From NCBI RefSeq assembly GCF_049674955.1, contig NZ_CP187232.1, forward strand, positions 9,114,001 to 9,178,000: a DNA stretch of 64,000 nucleotides. Direction: 5' to 3'. The DNA is from Sphaerisporangium viridialbum. GTDB taxonomy: Bacteria > Actinomycetota > Actinomycetes > Streptosporangiales > Streptosporangiaceae. Shown in pieces: positions 40,361 to 47,549 of this stretch (the stretch's first letter is position 1; the number at the start of each line of letters is the position of its first letter). The translations under genes were made by a program, and so were the position numbers. The notes under the pieces were generated by a model. The model was not told the origin of the DNA, did not search any database, and worked only from the letters and a program-made list of their open reading frames with translations.

Positions 40361-40978
40361 ATGACCGTGACCCAGACGTCGCGCGCGAGCCGTGATCGCA
40401 CACGACCGACATCCAGTTCCGACGGCGATCTGATCCAGCTCGACACTCCTGTCGTCAGCCTCCACGTCCACCGCCCGCACATGCCCAAGATGCCGCGAAT
40501 GCACATGCCTGACATGTCTCGCATGCCGGGCGTGTCCAGCAGTCGAGGGCAGGAGATGGACAGGGCGATGGAGACCGCCAAGACGTTCTTCCCGCCGCCC
40601 GAGCGCCTCGCCTACTACGGCGGGCTGGGCCTGCTCGCGGCCTTCGGGCTGTTGGAGTGGCCGGTGGCCGCGGCGATCGGAGCCGGGACCATGCTGGCGG
40701 CGCGGGCCTCCGCACAGAAGTCCCAGCCGGAGCCCATGGCCGCCCAGCGGCCCTCGGCACGGGCGTCCTCGCGTACCACTCCGTCGACGGGCGGCCGGGC
40801 GACGACACGGGCATCCCGGGCAGCGTCCACACGAGCATCGTCCACACGGGCATCGACCACACGAGCGTCGTCCACACGGGCGTCGACCCCGGCGTCCTCC
40901 AGGTCCCGGACGTCACGGGCGTCCTCGTCGACGTCCACCCGTACGCCCTCGCGGTCGTCGCGCGCCTCCGGATCCTAG
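40361..40978 (+). CDS. Met/His-rich membrane protein with repetitive Ser/Thr/Arg tail
   Basis: 205 residues from ATG 40361 after GAGGAGGGGG. Residues 33-60 hold a striking Met/His cluster (SLHVHRPHMPKMPRMHMP then DMSRM) that could bind Cu, Ag or another soft metal. A hydrophobic part follows (LAYYGGLGLLAAFGLLEWPV, AAAIGAGTMLAA), probably a hairpin in the membrane. The last 75 residues are Ser/Thr/Arg/Ala repeats, with four 15-bp units at 40826-40885. It precedes a P-type ATPase, so a metal-handling role is plausible but inferred. Confidence 0.65.
   Translation: MTVTQTSRASRDRTRPTSSSDGDLIQLDTPVVSLHVHRPHMPKMPRMHMPDMSRMPGVSSSRGQEMDRAMETAKTFFPPPERLAYYGGLGLLAAFGLLEWPVAAAIGAGTMLAARASAQKSQPEPMAAQRPSARASSRTTPSTGGRATTRASRAASTRASSTRASTTRASSTRASTPASSRSRTSRASSSTSTRTPSRSSRASGS
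40826..40885 (+). repeat. Four 15-bp tandem repeats inside the Met/His-rich gene
   Basis: Units follow the pattern (T/A)CCACACG(A/G)GC(A/G)TCG, encoding STRAS, STRAS, TTRAS, STRAS. Copy number is likely to vary between strains. Confidence 0.8.
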
Positions 40979-41062
40979 CCCGCGCGGGCGGGAACGGCAC
41001 AGACGACGACAACCGCAACAGAGAGGCGTTCAACCGCCTGACCTGGGCATACTTAGGGTCGA

Positions 41063-41095
41063 ATGATCAGGCCGCGTGCCACGCGGCCTGATCAT
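41063..41095 (+). terminator. Strong intrinsic terminator before the P-type ATPase gene
   Basis: A perfect 14-bp stem (41063-41076 with 41082-41095) and a 5-nt loop, followed by CTTGT. The ATG at 41063 that begins the longest open frame of the ATPase is the first base of this hairpin and is therefore not a credible start. Confidence 0.75.
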
Positions 41096-41125
41096 CTTGT
41101 CGGCACCTGGTTCCCTGGAGGCGTT

Positions 41126-44100
41126 TTGTTCCCGCTACGTGACCTCAGGGGTCCGGTAGGCCTCATCGCGTCCTTGCTCCCCGAGACGGTCCGCGGCCTG
41201 CTCCCCTGTCCACGGCAGGTCCACAAGTACGCGGGAGGCGTCCGCCTCCAGTTGCGGAACGTCGGCGGCCCGGAGACCTCGCGGGAGGCCCGCGCGCTCG
41301 AAAAGGGTCTGGTCGACCTCGGCGGGGCGGACCGGGCGGAGGTGAACGGCGCGCTCGGCTTCGTCTTCGTCGACTGCGACAGCGACACCGTGGACGTCGG
41401 CAAGCTGCTAGCGATCGTCGACGAGCTGGACGTGACGGAGCAGGACGGCGACGGCCACGCGGCCCGGCACGCGATCGAGAACCAGGCCCGCGCGCTCGTG
41501 GAGCTCGGCGCCGGCGTCATGGGCGTCGGCGTGACCCTGGCCGGCCGGGTGACGCGCGTGACCAAGGCGCCCGCGGCGCTTCCCGCCCTCCTCCAGCTCG
41601 CGGAGTCCACCCCCCGAGTACGGCACGAGGTGGAGCGCCGTGTCGGGCGGCCGACGGCGAACATGGTGTTCGCCACGACCCGCTTCGCCGCCCAGACGCT
41701 CGCGCTGCGCCCCCTCGGCCTGTTCATCGACTCGGTGGCGGCGGCGGGCCGTCTCGCCGAGGCCACGGTGGCCCGCCGGGCGTGGACGGCGAGGGAAGAG
41801 GAGTTCGCCGGGAAGAAGGGCGGCTACCGCCACATCAGGACGGCCGTCACCCCGCGCCCGCGCCCCGTGCCGTACGGGCCGATCGAGCGCTACGCGGACA
41901 CCGTCAGCGTCGGCGCGCTCGCCTCGTACGGCATCACCTCGATCGTGAGCCCCGACCACGAGCGGGCGCTCGCCATGCTCGTCGCGGGGACGCCCAAGGC
42001 TGCCAGGCTCGGGCGCGACGCCTTCGTCAGCGCCGTGGGCCTCGCGGTCGCGCGACGGGGCGCCCTGGTCCTGGACCGCGACGCGATGCGCTGCATGGAC
42101 CGCGTCGACACGGTGGTGTTCGACGCCGACGCCCTGACGATGCGCACCTGGACCGTCCACGAGGTGGTGCCCCTGGCCCCGGCCGCCTACCTGGATCCCG
42201 GAGTCCTGCACGCCCACGTCTACGCGCTGCTCGAAGGCACGGACGCGACCGCGCGCCGCGAGCACGGCGACTGGGCGGCCGAGCCGCCGGAGTCGGTTCC
42301 CGGCGAAGCGGCGCACTGGCGGGAGAAGGGCATCCGGCCCGTCGCCGTCACCTACAAGGGCGAAGCGGTCGCGCTGGTCGGCGTGGTCCGCGAGGTCCAT
42401 CCGTTCGCCGAGGCGCTCGTCGGCGCCGCCGGTGACGCGTGCGAGATCGTCATGGCCGGCGGCGACCCGGACCTCGCCTGGCGGCTCGGCGCCGAGCGGC
42501 TGGTCGCGGGGGGCGCGAGGCTCCCCGCGTCCGTGAGGGCCCTGCAGGCGGACGGGCACGGGGTCGCCGTCGTGACGCAGCGCTCCCGTCGCGGGCTGCG
42601 CGAGGCCGACCTCGGCATCGGCGTGCTGACCCACGCGGGACGCCCGCCGTGGGACGCGGACGTGATCGGCGGCCCCGACGCGGCGCACCTGCTGCTGAGG
42701 TCGCTTCACATGGCAAGGACCACGAGTGACCGCAGCGTGAAGGTCTCCGCCGCGGGCGCCGTGCTCGGAGGCGCGCTCACCGTCCTCGGGGCCGCCGAGG
42801 GCTCCGTGCGCAGGGTGCAGCTCGTCGGCGACTGCACGTCGCTGGTGACCCTGGCGACGGGCGCGTGGGCGGGCCGCGACCTCGGCCGGTGCGGGCTGCC
42901 GCAGCACGTCGACCGCACGCCCTGGCACGCGCTGCCGGTGCAGGACGTGCTAACCCGCCTGTCCACGACGACGGCCGGGCTCAGCGAGGCGGAGGCCGCC
43001 CGCCGCAGGACCGCCCCGATCCTGCCGGAGACCGGAGGCGCCTCGCTGCTCCGCGCGACCGCCCAGGAGCTGGCCAACCCGCTGACGCCGGTGCTGGCCG
43101 CCGCCGCGGGCGTGTCCGCCGCCATGGGGTCCGCCCTGGACGCCGTGCTCATCGGCGGCGTGCTGGCCGTGAACGGGCTCATCGGCGGAGCACAGCGGAC
43201 CAACGCCGACCGGGCGCTCATCCGGCTGACCGACGCCACCGCCGTCCCCGTACGGCTGCGCCGCCCGCAGGGGCCGGTGGACGCGACCGCCGACGACCTC
43301 GTGCGCGGAGACGTCATCGAACTGCGGGCGGGAGACGCCGTTCCGGCCGACTGCCGCCTGCTCAAGGCACGTGCCCTGGAAGTGGACGAGGCGCCCCTCA
43401 CCGGCGAGTCGCAGCTCGTCACCAAGTCACCCGAGCCCACCGCCGCCCTGGCGGTGGCCGACCGCAGCTCCATGGTCTACCAGGGCACCACGATCGCGGC
43501 GGGCCACTGCCTGGCCGTGGTGGTCGCCACCGGCCCGGCGACCGAGGCGGGCCGCACGGCCGAGCTCGGAAACCGGGAGGCGCCGCCGACCGGCGTCGAG
43601 CTGCGGCTACGCGCCCTGAGCCGCCAGATCATGCCGGTCGCCGTCGGCTCGGGCGCGATGCTCATGGTGACCAACCTGCTGCGCCGCTCTCCGCTCGCCT
43701 CGGCGCTGGCTCCGGCGGTGAGCCTCGCCGTGGCCGCGGTCCCCGAGGGCCTGCCGTTCATCGCCACGGTGGCCGAGCTCGCGGCGGCCAGGCGGCTCTC
43801 GACGCGCGAGACGCTGGTGCGCAACCCGTCGACCATCGAGGCGCTCGGGCGGGTCGACGTGCTCTGCTTCGACAAGACCGGCACCCTCACCGAGGGGCAC
43901 ATCACCCTGGGCCGGGTCTCCGACGGCCGCCTTGAGCATCCCGTCGACAGCCTGCCAGACGACTTCCGGCACATCCTCGCGGCGGCGCTGCGGGCGGGGC
44001 CCCAGCTCGGCGGCGAGCGGGCCGTCCCGCACCTCACCGACCGCGCGGTGGTGGAGGGGGCCGAGAGACTAGGGGTGGTCCCCTCCGAGGGAGTGGGCAC

Positions 44101-45487
44101 CTGGGAGCGGATCGACGAGATGCCCTTCGAGTCGGCCCGGGGCTACCACGCCGTGCTCGGGACCCCGGAGAGACCGGGGACGACCGTGCCCGGCGGCAGG
44201 GGCACTCACCTGCTCAGCGTGAAGGGGGCTCCCGAGGTGGTGCTCACCCGGTGCACCAGCATGCTGGACGACGGCGTGGTCTCGCCCCTGGACGAGGAGG
44301 CGGCCCAGGCGCTCACCAAGGAGGTCGACCGGCTCGCCCAGCAGGGCTACCGCGTGCTGGCCGTGGCCGAGCGCTCCGCGACGAGCCGGCGCGACCTCGA
44401 CGAGTCCCGCGTCGAGGGGCTGTGCTTCCTGGGCTTCCTCGGGCTGGCCGATCCGGTCAGGCCCACGGCGGCGCACAGCGTGGACCGGCTGGTGCGCGCG
44501 GGTGTCCGGGTGGTCATGATCACCGGTGACCATCCCAGCACGGCCGAGGCCATCGCCGCCGAGCTGAACGTGCTCGACGGCCTGCGGGTCATGACAGGGC
44601 CGGAGCTGGACGCGATCGACGACGCCGCGCTCGCCGACGTGCTGCCGGACGTGTCGGTGTTCGCCCGTGTCACCCCGGCGCACAAGGCGCGGATCGTCGC
44701 GGGGCTTCAGCGGGCGGGCAAGGTCGTGGCCGTGACCGGCGACGGCGCCAACGACGCCCCGGCCATCAGGCTCGCCGACGTGGGCGTGGCGCTCGGCTCG
44801 CGCGCCACCCCGGCCGCGCGGGCGGCGGCCGACGTGGTGGTGACCGACGACCGCATCGAGACGATCGTCGAGGCCATCGTCGAGGGACGGGCGATGTGGA
44901 GCTCCGTCCGCGACTCGCTCGGCATCCTGCTGGGCGGCAACCTCGGGGAGATCGTGTTCACGGTCGGGTCCAACCTGTTCGCCGGCCGCAACACCCTGAA
45001 CGCCCGCCAGCTCCTGCTGGTCAACCTGCTCACCGACATGCTGCCCGCCCTGGCGATCGCCATCCGGCCGCCGAGCGCCACGAGCCCGGAGAAGCTGCTG
45101 ACGGAGGGGCCGGAGGCGTCGCTCGGCACCGCGCTCACCAGGGACATTTACGCGCGCGCGGCCACCACGGCCGCGGCGGCCTCCGTCGCCTGGGTGCTCG
45201 GGCGGTCCACCGGCACGGAGGCGCGCGCCGACACCGTCGGGCTGATCGGCCTGGTGTCGGCGCAGCTCGTGCAGACCCTGATGGTCGGCGGCAGGGACCG
45301 CACGGTCATGGCCGCCGCCTCGGTGTCACTGGCGTGCCTGTTCGTGGTCGTCTCGACTCCGGGGCTCAGCCAGCTGTTCGGGTGCCGTCCGGTGGGCCCG
45401 TTCGGCTGGGCGATCGGGCTGGGCAGCGGGACCGCGGCGGGGGTGGCGGGCCGGATGATCAATCCGCCGGAAGGGAACGGTCACTGA
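41126..45487 (+). CDS. Very large P-type cation-transporting ATPase (CtpI-like)
   Basis: About 1453 residues from a TTG at 41126 with GGAGG 4 bases upstream. The C-terminal ~850 residues are a complete P2-like ATPase: TGES loop (APLTGESQLVTK), PEGL motif (AVPEGLPFIATVAELAAARR), phosphorylation site CFDKTGTLTEGHI, hinge VTGDGANDAPAIRLADVGVA and the C-terminal helices. The N-terminal ~550 residues hold a degenerate copy in which RVDTVVFDADALTM stands where RVDVLCFDKTGTLTEG does, so that half cannot be phosphorylated. This two-part plan resembles mycobacterial CtpI. Ion unknown. Confidence 0.88.
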   Translation: MFPLRDLRGPVGLIASLLPETVRGLLPCPRQVHKYAGGVRLQLRNVGGPETSREARALEKGLVDLGGADRAEVNGALGFVFVDCDSDTVDVGKLLAIVDELDVTEQDGDGHAARHAIENQARALVELGAGVMGVGVTLAGRVTRVTKAPAALPALLQLAESTPRVRHEVERRVGRPTANMVFATTRFAAQTLALRPLGLFIDSVAAAGRLAEATVARRAWTAREEEFAGKKGGYRHIRTAVTPRPRPVPYGPIERYADTVSVGALASYGITSIVSPDHERALAMLVAGTPKAARLGRDAFVSAVGLAVARRGALVLDRDAMRCMDRVDTVVFDADALTMRTWTVHEVVPLAPAAYLDPGVLHAHVYALLEGTDATARREHGDWAAEPPESVPGEAAHWREKGIRPVAVTYKGEAVALVGVVREVHPFAEALVGAAGDACEIVMAGGDPDLAWRLGAERLVAGGARLPASVRALQADGHGVAVVTQRSRRGLREADLGIGVLTHAGRPPWDADVIGGPDAAHLLLRSLHMARTTSDRSVKVSAAGAVLGGALTVLGAAEGSVRRVQLVGDCTSLVTLATGAWAGRDLGRCGLPQHVDRTPWHALPVQDVLTRLSTTTAGLSEAEAARRRTAPILPETGGASLLRATAQELANPLTPVLAAAAGVSAAMGSALDAVLIGGVLAVNGLIGGAQRTNADRALIRLTDATAVPVRLRRPQGPVDATADDLVRGDVIELRAGDAVPADCRLLKARALEVDEAPLTGESQLVTKSPEPTAALAVADRSSMVYQGTTIAAGHCLAVVVATGPATEAGRTAELGNREAPPTGVELRLRALSRQIMPVAVGSGAMLMVTNLLRRSPLASALAPAVSLAVAAVPEGLPFIATVAELAAARRLSTRETLVRNPSTIEALGRVDVLCFDKTGTLTEGHITLGRVSDGRLEHPVDSLPDDFRHILAAALRAGPQLGGERAVPHLTDRAVVEGAERLGVVPSEGVGTWERIDEMPFESARGYHAVLGTPERPGTTVPGGRGTHLLSVKGAPEVVLTRCTSMLDDGVVSPLDEEAAQALTKEVDRLAQQGYRVLAVAERSATSRRDLDESRVEGLCFLGFLGLADPVRPTAAHSVDRLVRAGVRVVMITGDHPSTAEAIAAELNVLDGLRVMTGPELDAIDDAALADVLPDVSVFARVTPAHKARIVAGLQRAGKVVAVTGDGANDAPAIRLADVGVALGSRATPAARAAADVVVTDDRIETIVEAIVEGRAMWSSVRDSLGILLGGNLGEIVFTVGSNLFAGRNTLNARQLLLVNLLTDMLPALAIAIRPPSATSPEKLLTEGPEASLGTALTRDIYARAATTAAAASVAWVLGRSTGTEARADTVGLIGLVSAQLVQTLMVGGRDRTVMAAASVSLACLFVVVSTPGLSQLFGCRPVGPFGWAIGLGSGTAAGVAGRMINPPEGNGH

Positions 45488-45521
45488 CCGTTCACCGAGC
45501 GGCCACTTCAATCTGGACATG

Positions 45522-45551
45522 TGGTCACATCGGACCTCAATGCTGTATAAA
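45522..45551 (+). promoter_or_regulatory. Possible promoter of the 37-aa peptide gene
   Basis: TGGTCA (45522-45527) and TATAAA (45546-45551) are 18 bp apart. The start would be about 22 bases before the GTG at 45580. Confidence 0.4.
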
Positions 45552-45579
45552 GCAGTCAATCCCCTACTGTGAGGTCCCG

Positions 45580-45693
45580 GTGTACAACTTCCTTGCCTCT
45601 GTGCTGGCCAAGGCGGCCGTGATGTTGGTAGAGGCGCTGGTCGTGCGCCTCGTACAGGTATGGATCGAGAAGTCCGCCCCCCAGGCGGCCTGA
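45580..45693 (+). CDS. 37-aa hydrophobic peptide
   Basis: Starts GTG 45580 with GAGG five bases upstream; TGA at 45691-45693. The sequence (MYNFLASVLAKAAVMLVEAL then VVRLVQVWIEKSAPQAA) is one amphipathic/membrane helix. It has its own probable promoter and is followed by a hairpin-rich repeat. Its neighbour is the P-type ATPase, of which it might be a regulatory subunit; that is speculation. Confidence 0.6.
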   Translation: MYNFLASVLAKAAVMLVEALVVRLVQVWIEKSAPQAA

Positions 45694-45696
45694 ACC

Positions 45697-45806
45697 CGGC
45701 AGTACAGGGCCGTCACTCGGGCGGCCCGAATCCAGTGACACAGGGCCGCTCTCCGGGCGGCCCGAACTCCGGCAGTACAGGGCCGCCACTCGGGCGGTCT
45801 TGATCA
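45697..45806. repeat. Three 36-37-bp tandem repeats with hairpins
   Basis: GGGCCG recurs at 45707, 45743 and 45780. In units 1 and 2 it pairs with CGGCCC 15 bases on (loop of nine); in unit 3 the right arm is degenerate (CGGTCT). Units share CAG-(n)-ACAGGGCCG...CGGGCGG. They lie after the 37-aa peptide gene. Confidence 0.7.
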
Positions 45807-45808
45807 CC

Positions 45809-45848
45809 CCGGCGGAACCCGCCCGCGCCTCGCGAGGGCATCCGCCGG
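45809..45848 (+). terminator. Hairpin closing the repeat region
   Basis: CCGGCGGA (45809-45816) pairs perfectly with TCCGCCGG (45841-45848), enclosing a GC-rich interior. Probable terminator before the RibD-like pair. Confidence 0.45.
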
Positions 45849-45903
45849 TCGGACTCTGCGCTCGGACGCAGGGGGTCCATGATTGACGTCATGGAGACCC
45901 TCG

Positions 45904-46650
45904 GTGGCTGAGCGCCCGTACATCCTCCTGTCGGTCGCGACGTCGATCGACGGCTACATCGACGACGCCTCCGGCGAACCGCTCGCGCTGTCCAACGCGG
46001 CCGACTTCGACCGTGTGGACGAGGTGCGCGCCGGATGCGACGCCATCCTGGTCGGCGCGGGCACCGTCCGCGCGGACGATCCTCGGCTCCTGGTCCGCTC
46101 CGCGGCCCGCCGTGCCGAGCGCGTACGGCGCGGGCTCGGCGAGACCCCGCTCAAGGTCACCCTGACCGGCGGCGGCGACCTCGACCCGAACGCCCGCTTC
46201 TTCTCGCTGGGCGACGTCGAGAAGATCGTGTACGCCGCGGCCCCCTGCGTGGACGGCGCCCGCAAGAGCCTTTCCGACGTGGCGACCGTGGTGGACGCCG
46301 GTGACCCGCTCGACCTCCCCGGCGTCCTCGCCGACCTTTCCGCGCGCGGGGTACGGCGGCTCATGGTGGAGGGCGGCGGCGCCGTCCACACGCTCTTCCT
46401 CACCTCGGGGCTCGTCGACGAGCTCCATCTGGTGGTCGCCCCGTTCCTCGTCGGCGACCCCTCGGCTCCCCGCTTCGTCGGCGCCGGCCCCTTCCCGTAC
46501 GGCCCGGCGAACCCGCTGCGCCTCGCCGAGACTCGGCAGATCGGCGACGTCGTCCTCCTGCGCTACCTTCCCCAAGCGCCGGACGCGGTTTCCCGAGCGT
46601 CCGGCGGGCTTCCCCGAGTGCCCGGCGAGTCCGAGGAGTCCCATGACTGA
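45904..46650 (+). CDS. RibD C-terminal-type pyrimidine reductase
   Basis: 248 residues from GTG 45904, with GGAG seven bases upstream. DHFR-like RibD_C fold: PYILLSVATSIDGYIDDASG, GCDAILVGAGTVRADDPRL, and GVRRLMVEGGGAVHTLFLTS (NADPH-binding VEGGG). It could reduce the ribosylaminopyrimidine intermediate of riboflavin synthesis or a related flavin/deazaflavin precursor. It overlaps the following deaminase gene by 8 bp. Confidence 0.88.
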   Translation: MAERPYILLSVATSIDGYIDDASGEPLALSNAADFDRVDEVRAGCDAILVGAGTVRADDPRLLVRSAARRAERVRRGLGETPLKVTLTGGGDLDPNARFFSLGDVEKIVYAAAPCVDGARKSLSDVATVVDAGDPLDLPGVLADLSARGVRRLMVEGGGAVHTLFLTSGLVDELHLVVAPFLVGDPSAPRFVGAGPFPYGPANPLRLAETRQIGDVVLLRYLPQAPDAVSRASGGLPRVPGESEESHD

Positions 46651-47092
46651 CGTGGACCTGCGATGGCTGGACAAGACGGTCGAGCTCTCGCGCCTGTGCC
46701 CCGCCTCGGCCACCGCGTTCGCGGTCGGGGCGGTCGTCGTGGACGCGGACGGCCAGGTCATCGCCACCGGCTACTCACGGGAGGGCGATCCCCACGACCA
46801 CGCCGAGGAGGCCGCCCTGGCCAAGATCCCCCGTGACGACCCCCGGCTCGCCTCGGCGACGATCTACAGCTCCCTGGAACCCTGCACCACCCGCGCGTCG
46901 CGCCCGCGCAGCTGCACCGAGCTGATCCTCGCCGCCGGCATCCACCGCGTCGTCTTCGCCTGGCGCGAACCGGACGTCTTCGTCGACTGCACCGGCGCCG
47001 AGACCCTGCGCGACGCGGGGGTCGAGGTCGTCGAGATCCCCAGCCTGGCCCCCCACGTACGCGAGGTCAACGCGCACCTCTTCGACGCGTAG
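46643..47092 (+). CDS. RibD N-terminal-type deaminase
   Basis: 149 residues. Cytidine/deoxycytidylate-deaminase fold with Zn ligands in the HAEEAALAKIPRDD motif (His and catalytic Glu) and SLEPCTTRASRPRSCTELIL (two Cys), the PCxxR...C arrangement of RibD-type pyrimidine deaminases. With the preceding reductase it recreates a bifunctional RibD as two overlapping genes in reverse domain order. Either riboflavin synthesis or a specialised nucleoside pathway is possible. Confidence 0.86.
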   Translation: MTDVDLRWLDKTVELSRLCPASATAFAVGAVVVDADGQVIATGYSREGDPHDHAEEAALAKIPRDDPRLASATIYSSLEPCTTRASRPRSCTELILAAGIHRVVFAWREPDVFVDCTGAETLRDAGVEVVEIPSLAPHVREVNAHLFDA

Positions 47093-47185
47093 GCCTTTCG
47101 CCTGGTCAAGGCTGCCTGCGCGGCCCGTTATGCTGCATGGCGCGCCATTCGCGGCGTGACAGGCACTCAGAGGGAGAAGTACACG

Positions 47186-47278
47186 ATGTACAAGGAGTTC
47201 GCAGTCGAGGCCGTGATGTGGCTGATCCCGGTCGTCGTGCTGCTGGGCATCGCCTGGCTCGTCACCGCCACGGCCTGA
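47186..47278 (+). CDS. 30-aa single-helix membrane peptide
   Basis: ATG 47186 follows AGGGAGAAG at ideal spacing; stop at 47276-47278. The peptide (MYKEFAVEAVMWLIPVVVLL then GIAWLVTATA) is one transmembrane helix with an acidic/basic N-terminus. A stable hairpin follows. Function unknown. Confidence 0.6.
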   Translation: MYKEFAVEAVMWLIPVVVLLGIAWLVTATA

Positions 47279-47304
47279 CGCCCCGGCCCGAAAGACGTTC
47301 CGGA

Positions 47305-47335
47305 GACGGCGCCCACCCACGGGGTGCGCGCCGTC
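47305..47335 (+). terminator. Hairpin after the 30-aa peptide gene
   Basis: GACGGCGC (47305-47312) pairs with GCGCCGTC (47328-47335); the outer CCGGAGA/TCTCCGG pair could extend the structure. Confidence 0.5.
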
Positions 47336-47549
47336 TTCGACATTCTCCGGCGTTTCTTCATTACACGGCTGTTTACCTCCTTCTGGCAAGTTGCTCGCCA
47401 GTGCCGACCGCACCGGCGGGCCACTCGTTTTCGCGGCAGGCGGTGCCCGGCCTAGTGTGAGGAGGACCGTGCGGGTAGTAACGGTGGCGCGCAGCTCTGC
47501 GCACCTCACGCGACGAGAACGTACGCTCCGCGTACGCAGGGAGATCTCG

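Noticed and set aside
40657..41091. Alternative-frame ORF with VHTG repeats over the Met/His-rich gene
   Set aside because: It is the +3-frame reading of the 15-bp tandem repeats and runs into the terminator hairpin; no RBS.
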